Positions 34,680-46,709 of a stretch of 64,000 nucleotides of DNA are shown piece after piece. The notes below the pieces were generated by a model. That model was not told the DNA's origin and searched no databases. It saw only the letters and a list, made by a program, of their open reading frames with translations. Numbering within the stretch: position 1 is the first letter of the stretch; each line of letters starts with the position of its first letter. Position numbers and translations under genes: made by a program. The DNA comes from Morella rubra (taxonomy: Eukaryota; Streptophyta; Magnoliopsida; Fagales; Myricaceae): positions 8,228,418 through 8,292,417 of the forward strand of contig CM025856.1 of assembly GCA_003952965.2 (NCBI GenBank). The letters are read 5' to 3'.

Positions 34680-35380
34680 ATGTCATATCTTTATCCTTCA
34701 TATGATATTTTAGGACTGGGCCAAAATGTTGTTGATCGAAATATGATTCCTTCTAAAGATATGCTAATTATAGATGCGAATTTGATGGATTGTCCATTAA
34801 ATTCTTGGTGCGTCGATTCAGGCGCTACCTCTCACATTTGTAATACGTTGCAAGGGTTTAAAGAAACCCGGAAGATTGAATAAAGGGGAAATTGTGTTAA
34901 GAATGGGAACGACTGCAAATGTTGCAGCAACATCCATTGGTATTTTTCACTTGAGTCTACAAAGAAATAAAACTTTGATTTTGGATGATTGTCTTTATGT
35001 GCCAGAAGTTCATAGAAATTTGATCCCAGTTTCAAAACTTTGTTTATCAGAACATTCACTATTTTTTGGTTCTAAACTTGTTATCAAATTTAAAATCAGT
35101 TTGTAGCTTCTAGTACTATGAATGATGGTTTATATATTTTGGATATTATGGTAGACTCTGTGAATAATATTGAGAAAGATGCTGATACCAGTGTTACAAC
35201 TCTGAAAAAGGAAGAGGGATGTAAATCCCGAGACTTGGTCATGCTAATCTGGATAGGATCAACAGATTAGTGAGGGATGAGCCATTAGATCTTTTGAAGG
35301 TTAAACCCTACCCTATATGTGAACCTTGCTTGGAAGGTAAAATGACCAAGAACCCTTTTAAGGGAAAAATGATAAAGCTA
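34680..35380 (+). pseudogene. Copia protease and pre-integrase relic, element B
   Basis: The opening frame contains the intact protease signature WCVDSGATSHICN. Continuing frames give LYVPEVHRNLIPVSKL, then after breaks the pre-integrase LGHANLDRI block and a CEPCLEGKMTK block. Confidence 0.75.
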
Positions 35381-35860
35381 CTGGTTATTGAGTTGGTACA
35401 CACTGATATATGTGGTCCATTTAACCACATAGCCAAATGAGGTTTTTCCTACTTCATTACTTTTTCAAATGATTATTCCAGGTATGGTTATCTATACCTG
35501 ATGAAACAAAAATCTGAAACCTTTGAAAAGTTCAAAGAATTTCAGATGGAAGTAGAAAACCAATTGGAAAGGAGTATCAAGATACTCAGGTCTGACAGAA
35601 GAGGTGAATACATCTCTGGTGAATTTCAGACATATCTATGAGATAAAGACATCATATCTCAGATGACTCCCCCTACTACACCACAGCACAATGATGTTGC
35701 AGAAAGAAGAAATCGGACCTTATTGGATATGGTTCAATCAATAATGAGCGTATCTGAATTACCTATATATTTTTGGGGTTACGCCTTGGAGGCAGCTGTT
35801 TATATCTTAAACATGATACCCACTAAGTCAGTTCCAAAAAATCCTTATGAATTATAGACT
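35381..35860 (+). pseudogene. Copia integrase relic, element B
   Basis: Motifs are VHTDICGPF (first Asp), ILRSDRRGEYISGEF (second Asp) and [15 protein letters not shown] (catalytic Glu). [15 protein letters not shown] follows. Two or more stops interrupt the frame, including one after the first motif and one before the third. Confidence 0.8.
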
Positions 35861-37290
35861 GATAAAAGACCTAGTCTTAATCATTTGAGAGTATGTAGAT
35901 GTCCAGCTCACGTTAAAGTATTTAATGTGGGAAAGCTGGAATCAAGGACTATAAATGTGTATTTGTGAGTTACCCAAAAATGGCCACTGGATATCATTTT
36001 ATGATCCATGTGATAAAAAGGTAATTATCAGCAGGAACGCAACTTTTCTTGAAGAAGAGTATTGCCTTAGTACAGGTAGAAGCAAGATTGTTCTTGGAGA
36101 ACAGTCTGCTGAGCCAGTAACTCAGGCAGATGAGATCAATGAAAGGAATATTACTAAACCTACTAATGAATCTGAAGAGTTCAGAACTCAGGAGCCTCAA
36201 CGTAGTATAAGGGTAATTTGGCCTCCAGTGAGATTATTATTGCTAAATGAGATTTATCAAATAGAATCGGAGGGATTGGATGATGATCCATACAATTACC
36301 AAGAGGCAATATGTGACAAGGATGCAGTGCACTAGAAAGTGGCAATGGAGTCTGAGATGGACTCCATGTACTCCAATGAGGTCTGGACATTTGTTGATCA
36401 ACCAAAAGGCATCAAGCCTATAGGTTGTAAATGGGTGTTCAAAAAGAAAGAAGAGGACCCACTGGATAGGTAGAGACCTTTAAAGCAGACTGGTAGCTTA
36501 TACTAAAAAACATGGTATTGACTATAAGGAAAATTTTTCGCTAGTGGCTATGATGAAGTCCATCAGAATTCTGTAGTTCTTTGCAGCTCATTATGATTAT
36601 GAGATATGGCAGATGGATGTTAAAATCGCATTTTGAATGGGTACATCCAATAGGAGATTTATATGGAACAACCTAAGGGTTTCCAATCTCCAGATAATTA
36701 GGCAAAAGTGTGCAAACTTAATAAGTCTATTTATGGACTTAAATAGGCATGCGTTGTTGGAACATGCGTTTTGATGAAATGATCAAAGAGTTTGGTTTTT
36801 CGCAAAACATGGATGAGCCTTGTGTATACAAGAGATTAGTGGGAGTTCAGTGATGTTTTTATTTTGTATGTTGATGATATTCTACTCATAAGGAATGACG
36901 TCGGTGCGATGTCATCCATGAAAACATGGTTGGGAACCATTTTTCAATAAAAGACCTCGGGGAAGCGTCCTATATTCTTGTAATCAAATTGTTTAGAGAC
37001 CGAGAAAAGAGGCTTTTGGGACTTTCACAAGTCCACTACATTGACAAAATACTAGCAAGGTATCACATGCAGGATGCCAAGAAAGGGTTCTTACCTTTTA
37101 GGCATAATATTCATCTCTCCAAAAGGATGTCTCCCGAGACACAAGAAGAGAGAGATAAGATGAGGTCATGTCCTTATGCTTTGGCTGTAGGGAGCCTCAT
37201 GTATGCAATGTTTTGTACAAGGCCAGATATTAGTCATGTTGTTAGTGTTGTGAGTAGATATCAATCAAACCCAGGTCCTAAACACTAGAT
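35861..37290 (+). pseudogene. Copia reverse transcriptase relic, element B
   Basis: Blocks in order are EVWTFVDQP, PIGCKWVFKKK, then broken frames to FILYVDDILL-type sequence at about 36855-36890 (catalytic Y-V-D-D retained), FSIKDLGEASYIL and YALAVGSLMYAMFCTRPDI. Stops and frameshifts occur throughout, for example TAG codons in place of Gln/Trp. Confidence 0.75.
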
Positions 37291-37427
37291 AGCAGTTAAG
37301 CATATCCTCAAGTATTTAAAAAGGAAACAAACACTACATGTTGGTGTTTGGAGGTGAGGATTCGCAAATACATAGAAAGAAGGTTTCATCTTATACGTGA
37401 CATAGTGAATCGGGGTGATGTGGTTAT

Positions 37428-37470
<43 letters not shown>

Positions 37471-37575
37471 GAACAAGATAGCGTCAGCTGAGAACATTAC
37501 AGACCCGTTCACAAAGACATTGACTCAAAAGGTGTTTGAGAAACATTTAGAGTCAATGGGAGTCAAGTATATATA
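37291..37575 (+). pseudogene. Copia RNase H relic, element B, interrupted by poly-G
   Basis: The N-terminal part is mostly lost. HLIRD-type and VNRGDVV-type sequence leads into 42 G (37428-37469), after which KIASAENITDPFTKTLT, the end of Copia RNase H, resumes before the 3' LTR. Confidence 0.65.
37428..37469. repeat. run of 42 consecutive G
   Basis: An unbroken G homopolymer interrupts the RNase H relic at a GGGGTGATG-like sequence. True length is uncertain in any assembly. Confidence 0.9.
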
Positions 37576-38876
37576 ACTGGTTTTAAGTGCAAGTAGGAAT
37601 GATTTGTAAGAAGTATGCCCTAAAAACCAGTTTTATTTAATGATGATTATAAGATAATTATTTACTTTGTATTTATCACATATGTTTATTTATTTATAGG
37701 TATTGTGTTGTGGCATAAGATGTCACACAGTTTTATTGTTAAGTGACATTGTAGAGAAGTCATGCCAATGATTAATGAATTAAAGGCGGAGAGTATGACT
37801 TTTCGGTTCCTTGTTTACTTGACGTTTGTTCTAGACCAAGGTACATGTTTATGTATATAGGTCTACACTCGTTGTGCCTCTATTAAATAGGATGATGGAC
37901 TCCGTCATTGAGGTGGTGACCTTAAGCAAACGAGTGGATGCATTGTAAGAGTACATGTATTAAACGAGATATAGTATGAATATCTTCTAGAAGTGAGATG
38001 AAGAATGATATTCATCGACGGTATGACTTGTTAGAATGATATGGGACAATTTATGTATCCTTATACTTGAGAGGTTTACCTTTGACCGAGTCATTTGGTG
38101 ATGATCTTTATAGGTGAAATATTCCAAACAAAGTTGGGTCTTGTATATAGTAAATAGTTTTGTATAGATGCTCAATAAGGAATCCACCAGTCTCTTAACG
38201 AATAGTATATTCATTAAATCTGTATGGGGTTGAACTCTGGAAAATCACTGGCCAGTGTAATTAATAAACTATTTTGGAAATAATTTGGGAGTTCAACAAA
38301 TTACAGATTGAATTAAGAATTATATGAGCTTAGAGATTTAATCGGTGATATTATTCTGATCCTATTGGCTCATGTGGAATATAGAATGATGGAAGGATAA
38401 ATAAGTTAATATTGTTAGCAAAAGGGATTTCACAAATCAATCTTGAAAATCTCGGGGGTGAATTGTAATATGTTGGTGGACTTGATTACAATTAGTAGAA
38501 GCCTAAAATTCGGAATAAAAGAATATAAGGGAGTTAATGGAAAATGAGTTTTTCCATGTGATCCTACGGCCGAGATTTGAGATCCCTAACAATCCCACGC
38601 ACTATCACAACTAGGGTTTTCATATATAAGGATAGCTATGAGATAGTCTACCCTAATTAATGGAATGGACTAATTGTTAGTCTGAGAGTTGGCCATCAGG
38701 ACTCAGGAAAAAACCCTAAGATAGTTGTGAGCGTGGAGAGGAAGGAGGCAGAACACTTGAGCTGCTATTGTGGAATCTCGAGATTGTGAGTTCGACAAGA
38801 ACCTTGAAGATTATTGAAGAATTCTCGAGATCTAAAAAGAGAATTGGTAAGTTAATTTTCCTCAAACAAACTTTCA

Positions 38877-38999
38877 GTTTTGACTGACCCGGAGAAAGGT
38901 CTGAAAGGAGCCGCTGATAAAGCTGAAGAAATCGTTCTTAGCATGTCGGGTGCTTACATGTTTTAGCAATTTGATAATGTTGCTAATATACAGCAGAAT
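38877..38999 (+). pseudogene. cysteine synthase relic, exon 3 continuation
   Basis: After the target duplication GTTTT the exon reads LTDPEKGLKGAADKAEEIV, then GAYMF, a TAG stop where the family has Gln, and QFDN. This joins directly to exon 3 at 31400. Later exons were not found, and similarity ends near 39000. Confidence 0.8.
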
Positions 39000-39642
39000 C
39001 GAGGGCGATTCACCAAGTTGAAATAAATAATTGACTATTATTGTTGAATTTATGGAGGACCATAAATTTTCACGCATATTAATTGAAGTACCTTAGTAAA
39101 TAATCTCGAAATGACATCCTATCGTGCAAACTGAATACTGCAAGACAGGAATAGTACAAAGATCATAATTTTAGGCAGATTGAATATCATTTTCCTTTCG
39201 TGCAAACTGAATACTGCATGACAGGAATAGTACCCATTAACCATGAACCCTAAACTTATCTTAATTACCCGACGGTTAAAATTGATAACTCAGGAACTAA
39301 AATGTCAAAAGAGTAAACCACAGGAACATGTACGGTAATTAAACCTTTTTATGTAATTTCGTAAATTATTAAGCATATCAAACATCAAAAAAGATTTTAT
39401 TGAAAATATTTTAAAAGAATTACCAAACACGGAAAATGAAATTTTTTTTTCTTGAAAACGTTTCAATGAAAAGCTTTTTACGTAAAATAAAAGTTTTACA
39501 AGCAAACAAACGGACCCTAGAGTTCACTTGAAAACTTTTTACTTTAATCTCATTTTTCAGGTGCTTGCAAAAAATCGGAGAAGTAAAACAAATTACGAAA
39601 TTTATTTTACCAACAAACAAACAAACCCTTAATAAGGATATA
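39000..39642. other. AT-rich DNA with short repeats, no gene seen
   Basis: A phrase of about 35 bp (CGTGCAAACTGAATACTGCA ...) occurs twice, at about 39122 and 39200. No coding signal. Confidence 0.5.
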
Positions 39643-42046
39643 TGTCACGCCCCCGTGCTCGTACTTACCCCCTAGACTCATTTATAGTAATAATATGCAT
39701 AAATCACAGGGATTACTGTTGCAGCTAACCTTAGTAATAAAGACTATTTTACCCTCGGGGTAATTCAGCGGAAGACTTACGAAAATATGATGTAATTGTC
39801 GAGGGTTTGAAATCTTGTCAAAACTTAAAGCTCATTTTTACAAAGCCAAGTTGTGTACAAAATAGATAGGTATTTTAGGAGATAGAGAAGAGCGAAGGAA
39901 ACTTTTTAATAAATCGAAACTTTTATAAGATAAAATATATCATGGCGGCCAAAAACATCCTTCTCGAGGACTACAACAAAAAGGCTAGTTAATAGCTCAC
40001 TGAGCCTATACAACCATGATAATTACAAAGTAAAAATAAAAGTGTTTAAAATACATATCGGAAAAAAAAATTGTTCTAGACATAAAAAGGAAAACATAAC
40101 TACACTACTCCTAATCACTATTGATGGTGAGGGGTAGGGAACTACCGGCTCTGCCGGTGCACCAACTAAAACAAATTCAAGGGATCTTGGCGTAGGAGGA
40201 GGGTCAGTGAGGTACTAGTGGGGTGTGTGCTCTACTGATATCTCAAAAGAGTCTGAGACCCATGCCAGGATGTGCAGGACCACCACATAGGGGTCCAAAT
40301 CAAGGACCAACTGCTCCTTGAATAACTTCATATCATTAAATAAAATTAGGCACCAATAAACAAACATAAAAGAAACAGGGTAAGTCTTAAGGACTCAGTA
40401 AAGGTCGCAGTAAGGTCAGGGAGGGGAAGCGAGAGTAAGTCATGTAAAAGCACAATGATAACCATGGCAAAAGATGACATAGAAAAAATATGGCTAACTG
40501 AATGAGATGCATGCTTCTATCGATTACATACAATCAAAACAAATATCAATGCTAATGTGCACTGCAAAAAATTGTCAGCATTCCCCATCCATTACGGGTT
40601 TGAGTGTTGTCGGCCTTGTCTTGACTTCTATCCCCCAAAGTGGTTTTGTGCACACTTCTTCTTCTACAAAATAGACTTGTATTTTACCTGTGCTAACTCT
40701 GGTTAGAAGTTTGCAAAGTTAAACTTGCATTTAACGAATCTTGAAACATGGCTTGTATAGCTGCTCATTATTTTCCCACGGCATCCTTCTCATGGCTTAT
40801 TTGCATTTCTACAACTTTTGACTATGTTGCGATATTTCTCGTTGAGCTTATACAACCATGAATAATTACAATCCACATAATAACCTTAGTGCTTAAAATA
40901 CTTTGGAAATTGCAACTTTTGAAGATACTAGACCTAAAAAGGAAAGCATAAAAGCTTTTGAAATTGATTATGGTGATATGACTACCCTAAGGTAATATAT
41001 TTTACCCTCGGGGTAATTCTCGAAAATATGATGTAATTGTCGAGGATTTGAAATCTTGTCAAAACTTAAAGCTCATTTTTACAAAGCCAAGTTGTGTACA
41101 AAATAGATAGGTATTTTAGGAGATAGAGAAGAGCGAAGGAAACTTTTTAATAAATCGAAACTTTTATAAGATAAAATATATCATGGCGGCCAAAAACATC
41201 CTTCTCGAGGACTACAACAAAAAGGCTAGTGGCGTCACTGAGCCTATACAACATGATAATTACAAAGTAAAAATAAAAGTGTTTAAAATACATAAACTAG
41301 TAGGAGAGACTATTGACTGCAGCTCTACTCTATGATATCTCAAAAGAGTCTGAGACCCATGCCAGGATGTGTAGGACCACCACATAGGGGTCCAAATCAA
41401 GGACCAACTGCTCCTTGAATAACTTCATATCATTAAATAAAATTAGGCACCAATAAACAAGCATAAAAGAAACAGGGTAAGTCTTAAGGACTCAGTAAGG
41501 TCTAAGGTCGTGGAGGGGACAAGGCAGTCATGTAAAGCACATGATAAAACATGGCAAAAGATGACATATGAAAAATATGGCTAACTGATGAAAGATGCAT
41601 GCTTTATCGATTACATACAATCAAACAAATATCGATGCATGTGCAATGCAAAAACGGCGTGCACCCATTCCCCATCCATTCTTTTGGGTTTGAGGTGTTT
41701 CTGGCCTTGTCTTTGTTCTATCCCCCAGAGTGGATTGTGCATCCCTCCTTTCCTCTGGGACTTGTCCTGTGCTACCTTGTTAGATTTTAAAAGTTCTGCA
41801 CAACGTCTCTTTGCATGGCTTGTAAGCTGCTCATTATTTTCCCACGGTTGTTTTGCATGGCTTATTTGCATTTCTTTTTCTTTTTGCATGGCTTGTTTTC
41901 ATTTATTTTTCCATTTATTCTAAAAAAAAGTCTTCCACATAATACCTTAGCAGCAGACCCTTTGAGAATTGCAACTATTTGAAGATAATATACCTTAGGA
42001 AGCATAAAAGCTTTTGAAATCGTTATCCATATGACTACCCTAAGGT
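39643..42046. repeat. unclassified repeat, two tandem units
   Basis: It starts TGTCACGCCCCCGTGCTC, an LTR-like terminus. Unit 1 (about 39745-40994) and unit 2 (40996-42046) share TTTTACCCTCGGGGTAATTC at the start and GACTACCCTAAGG at the end, with private indels. A third partial copy follows the N gap (46710-47328). No transposon protein was seen in it. Confidence 0.65.
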
Positions 42047-42480
42047 GTAACTCTCTCGAATTAGATTATTAAATTCGGATAATAAAATGGGCAGTATCTT
42101 AATATGATTATAGATGTATGACCAAAAACCAAAACTGCTAGGTTACAAAAAGAGAAAAATTGACTTGCAAGAAATATCCTATGCAAAAAAACAGAACAAA
42201 ACACTCAAAACATGAACTGCACACACTTCAGATTCAAGAGAAACACATCAATGATCACTAAAACCCAAGTACACTTTGAAGTAGACTTATGAACATATAT
42301 GTTTCTGTCTTGTACATGTGTTCCTTAATATAAGCCCATAACTTCCACTTGTTGTTTACATGAAGTATTGATGTACATGCAGGAAAAACAAGTTAAATTT
42401 ATTATTGCATGGCTTGTGTTTGCATGTGTTGCTTGCAGTTTCTTATGATTGCATGATGAGAACACTTGCTTATAAGTCAG

Positions 42481-45400
42481 ATGGTTAGATTGTTACTTTA
42501 CCATGGTGGATCAATGAACTTTGTGAAAGGAGCTTATGTAGGTGGTGAGGTCTTTCTTGGTGATCTTTTCTTATGATTGCTCAATGAACTGAGAAACTTG
42601 CTTATAAAGCAGTGCTGATGTATTATCAATGATCTGGACCCAGACTTCATAAGCATGACGCATATATTGAAGCACATAAAGGTGAAACTGAAGTACAACA
42701 ATGTAACTAGAATGTGTTGCAAGCTTGGTCGGGAGGCATTTGTGGATGCAATGCCTGTTCTTGAAACAGATGCTGACGTGTTGAGGGTGATCAACAGAAT
42801 AAGTTAGAGTAAGAAAAAGGATGACCTCCGTATATACTTGGAGCATGAAGTGGACGTATCGGATTATGTTGAGCCTCCGCTTCCTTTACCTCCACTGCCA
42901 TCGGATACAGACTGTGGTGAAGGATTAAGAGATGGGCAAGGTGAGGGATTGGGAGAAGAATTGAGAGATGGGTAGGGTGAGGGATTGGGAGAAGGATTGA
43001 GAGATGTTTAGGGTGAGGGATTAGGATAAGGAGTGAGAGATGGGCTGGGTGAGGGACTGGGAGATGGGCAGGGAGAGGGATTAAATGAGGACTTGGGAGG
43101 GAATGAGAGGGTTGTAACAGAAATTGAATCTGAAGAATGTAGTTCTGATTCTGAATCTGTACGTGCCAGATTGAGTGACATGTATGACACTGATGAAGGG
43201 GACGAAGGGCAGCCCGAATTGTACCCATTAGGGGTTGGTGTAGACTATGACTTGGACTTGGAAGAAGATTTTTCAAGGTATTCAATTAGTGAAGGTACTG
43301 ATAAGGGGAAGAGGAAGAAGGTGACAAATAAAAGGCTAGCTGCAAGTAGAGAGAGTGAGCCCCTATCTCAATCCGAGGCAACTGCATCTCAACGCAAAGA
43401 TGTTGTTGAATGGTTTGGCTGCAGTGGCAGAATGGATAACCTGACAGAGGATAGGGCTGATGATAGAGTCATATCAAAGGAGGTTGGGAGCACAAGTGAA
43501 GATGCAGGCTCCGATAGTGACTGTCCTCACAAGATACGGTACCCTAACTTTTGTAAGGAAGACCTGACAAGACCAATTCAGATGACAAATGGGTTGAAGT
43601 TCAGAGACGTTACACTTTTCAACGAAACACTAAAGTTGTACACTATACAGAAAAAGTTTGATTACAAATTTCTGAAGAACGATAAGCTATGTGTCAGGGC
43701 CATTTGTAGGAAGTCTCTGTGTCCGTGGCTTATCCAAGCCTTCTGGATGAACCGAATGGAGGCATTTCAAGTGAAGAAATTTATCAGTGAGCAAAATTGT
43801 GGGGCACACCAGAAGAATAATAGACTCAGTTATCGATTTAGTGCTGCTCATTATGTTAAGTAGATATGAGACAACTCGAATCTACCACTAACCGCCTTAG
43901 GTCAACAAATACGGAGGGATTTTCAAGTTCAAGTCTCGAAAAATCATATGTATCGGGCGAAGAAACTGGGTCTTAAGATGGTGTATGAGAAACACGTGGA
44001 CCAATATAAGTTTGTGTATGACTACGCTGCAGCAGTTTACAAATGGAATCCAGGTAGTTGCGTGAAGATTGCTAAGGACGAGGTCTTCTTTCAAAGGATG
44101 TAATTGAGGTTCCATGCGTGTAAGCGTGGGTTCTTGCTTAGCTGCAGGCCCATCATATTTGTTGATGGATTTCATCTTAAGGGGTCGCTTGGAGGCCAGC
44201 TTTTATGCTCAATGGGGAAGGACGCTAACGATGACATGTTCCCAATTGCAGTGGCTGTTGTAAAGTCGGAGTGTAGGATGTCATGGACGTGGTTTCTCAC
44301 CATTCTGTTGGAGGATATCGGGTTAGAGGATACACGTGCTTGGACTTGGATGTCTGATAGACAAAAGGTAAAGCTAATTTATCTGAATTGGGTGTTTCTG
44401 GCATTGCTTTATATTCTGACACTATTCTATTTGGTTTTGAAGTTATCTTGATTTGAATGTCAAACTTGCTATTGGTATTGCATTTGTGAATGAATCTGCC
44501 TTGTAATATCGTTTCCTTTTTTTATGCAACCAAGTATGTTAATTTTTGAAGATACACACAGTTTAGATATAGTGAGGTTTTCAGTGACAAGAGTAAAATC
44601 TTTCGGAAAGATTTTGCATGGTTTAAGAAGATGGACAAACAAAATGGTATAGAGGCAATTTTATTTATGCCCAACTCCCCGTAGTTTTTTTTTTCTTATG
44701 CTTGTTGGATTTATTTTTGTGGCTTAGACCCTCCCAATTCTATTGCAAATTTAGTTGATAGAAAATGGAAATCTAAAGTTCGATATACAGACCCAAGGGC
44801 AAGGTTAAATGCCAAAGTATTAATTGGCTACACAGTTCAAGGAACTATGCATGTTTAATTTTGTGGTATGCTACCCATTTTGTTTTTTGCACATTCAAAC
44901 AATTGAGCTTTTGATGGCTTGGGTCTTTATCTAAATCTGACGTTTCTGCTGACATCACATAACACACACTAGCCCTGTCATACTAGAATCCAATGAAATA
45001 CAAAAAGAAACAGATAACAGTTAGTCATTAAGAAGATTAATATCAATGTTAAATCAAATAGGCAGCAATGAAAACAACTTAAAAGTAAATATTTTGGTAC
45101 GTTTTTCTTTTTGTTAAAAATAATATTTTTAAGGTGCTTATTTGATTTAAATATGTTTTTCTAAAACAAGGTCTTCGTGATGCCTTTGAGGCACTTCAAC
45201 CAAATGTCGAGTCTCGTCATTGTTTGAGGCATTTGCATGCCAACGTGAAGAGTCAAGGGTACAAAGGGAAGGCATCAAGGATGAGTTGGAAGCCGCTGGC
45301 CGGGCATGTAGTCGAACAAAATTTGACTATCACAAGGAAGTCATCAAGGGGATCAATCCAGAATGCTTTGGCTACTTGGATAAAATTGATCCTAAGGGTT

Positions 45401-46560
45401 GGTCCAGGCATGCATTCTGGACAGCCCCCAAATGCGATACGTTGGTGAATAATATCACCGAGTCCTTTAACTCAGGATAAAGATGCAAGGGACAAACCAA
45501 TTTTGATAATGTTAGAACAGATAAGATGTCAGCTAATGAATCGGTTTGTGGTGAAAGGGGCTGGGATTCAAAAGGCAACTTGGACCATATGCCCGGGGAT
45601 CATAACTAAACTTGAAAGAGCTAAAAGTGATTCGAGGTACTGTTTTTGTAGCTGGACTGATGGGCATGTCCTGGAGGTTGAGCCATTGAATGACAGATAG
45701 AAGCTTGTGAATCTTGGAAGGATGGAGTGCTCATGTGGCAGATGGCAATTGAATGGGATCCGTGCTCCCATGCTTGCGCAGCAATATACTACGAGAGGCG
45801 GGACCCCGAGGATTATGTTGATCCTTGCTATCACATGGACGCTTACAAACTTATGTTACAATGTTGTAATACACGCAATGCTTGGATCTGATTGTTGGCC
45901 ACATGCTGACAATGATCAACCTCAACCACCACAAGTTTGGGTGCCACCAGGGAGGCCCAAAAAAGCAAGAGTATGGGCCGTAGATGAGCCACAAAACCCA
46001 TATCGGGTCACTCTAGCTGGATATGGCATTCGGTGTGGGAAATGTGGAGTCTTAGGCCACAATACAAGCTCATGCAAGAAACCTAACAATCCAAATCGCC
46101 GAATATACCCCAAAAAGCCTAGTAAGAAAAGCAGAATCCCCGAGGTACATGCTGCAAATGCACCACCAAATTCAACTTCTTTTTGGTTGCTATTTACATG
46201 TGTATGCTTGATTACAATTTTTCTATTTGAATGCAGGGTACTCCCCAAAACGGAGAAACTGGAATATCCCAAACTGCTAGAACATCACAATCTGCTGGGG
46301 CTGAAACATCAGTGTCTGCTGGAACCAATGCCTGCAAAAGGCGAGGGGCACAAGAGAATGTTCAGGTAAAGAAGATTCTTCATGTCCTAATGCTGGTAGT
46401 ACCTTCAATATCATGTTATCTAAGTACCCATTTAATAGTACATTCATATATCTAGGAAAGTGCACAACCACGTAGATCACCTCGCAAGAAATCAAGCGCA
46501 CAGAATAACAGAAGAGCTGCGCAACCCAATGCTGTGGTCGCTATAAAACCTAAATGTGAA
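42481..46560 (+). pseudogene. MULE (Mutator-like) transposase relic, copy 1
   Basis: In order: a PB1-like N-terminus from 42481 (MVRLLLYHGGSMNFVKGAYV) broken by about 70 bp of scrambled DNA; a Gly/Glu/Leu repeat; the MuDR domain (to 43861); the MULE catalytic exon (about 43900-44367) with IIFVDGFHLKG and the ending TWMSDRQK before a GTAAAG donor; an intron; a transposase and SWIM exon (about 45174-45890); and a CCHC knuckle (CGKCGVLGHNTSSCKKP, about 46030-46085). Stops interrupt it at the end of the MuDR domain, among other places. Compared with copy 2, it lacks bases at about 45474 (NSG stop) and 45763, which breaks the SWIM frame although its His codon survives. Confidence 0.75.
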
Positions 46561-46589
46561 ACCCGCAATAATAAAGCTTCAATTTTAAC

Positions 46590-46709
46590 NNNNNNNNNNN
46601 NNNNNNNNNNNNNNNNNNNNNNNNNNNNNNNNNNNNNNNNNNNNNNNNNNNNNNNNNNNNNNNNNNNNNNNNNNNNNNNNNNNNNNNNNNNNNNNNNNNN
46701 NNNNNNNNN
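46590..46709. other. assembly gap, 120 N
   Basis: Unknown bases between the two MULE copies. The sequence right of the gap matches 41437 onward. Confidence 1.

Larger units (their letters stand above)
31401..38876 (+). mobile_element. Copia LTR retrotransposon B
   Basis: The 5' LTR is 31401-32651 and the 3' LTR 37605-38876. Both start TGTAAGAAGTATGCCC and end CTTTCA. The 5-bp target duplication GTTTT lies at 31396-31400 and 38877-38881. The primer site GTGGTATCAGAGCC begins at 32652. Internal order is protease, integrase, reverse transcriptase, RNase H, so it is Copia, but no gag domain was seen. Stops are frequent. It sits in exon 3 of the cysteine synthase relic. Confidence 0.9.

Noticed and set aside
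41588..41923. 111-residue plus-strand frame (also at 46870-47265)
   Set aside because: It lies in the unclassified repeat, is duplicated with the MULE segment, and shows no domain or splice context.
42791..43285. 164-residue minus-strand Pro/His-rich frame (also at 48021-48515)
   Set aside because: Antisense of the Gly/Glu/Leu repeat of the MULE protein. The repeat makes stops rare on both strands.
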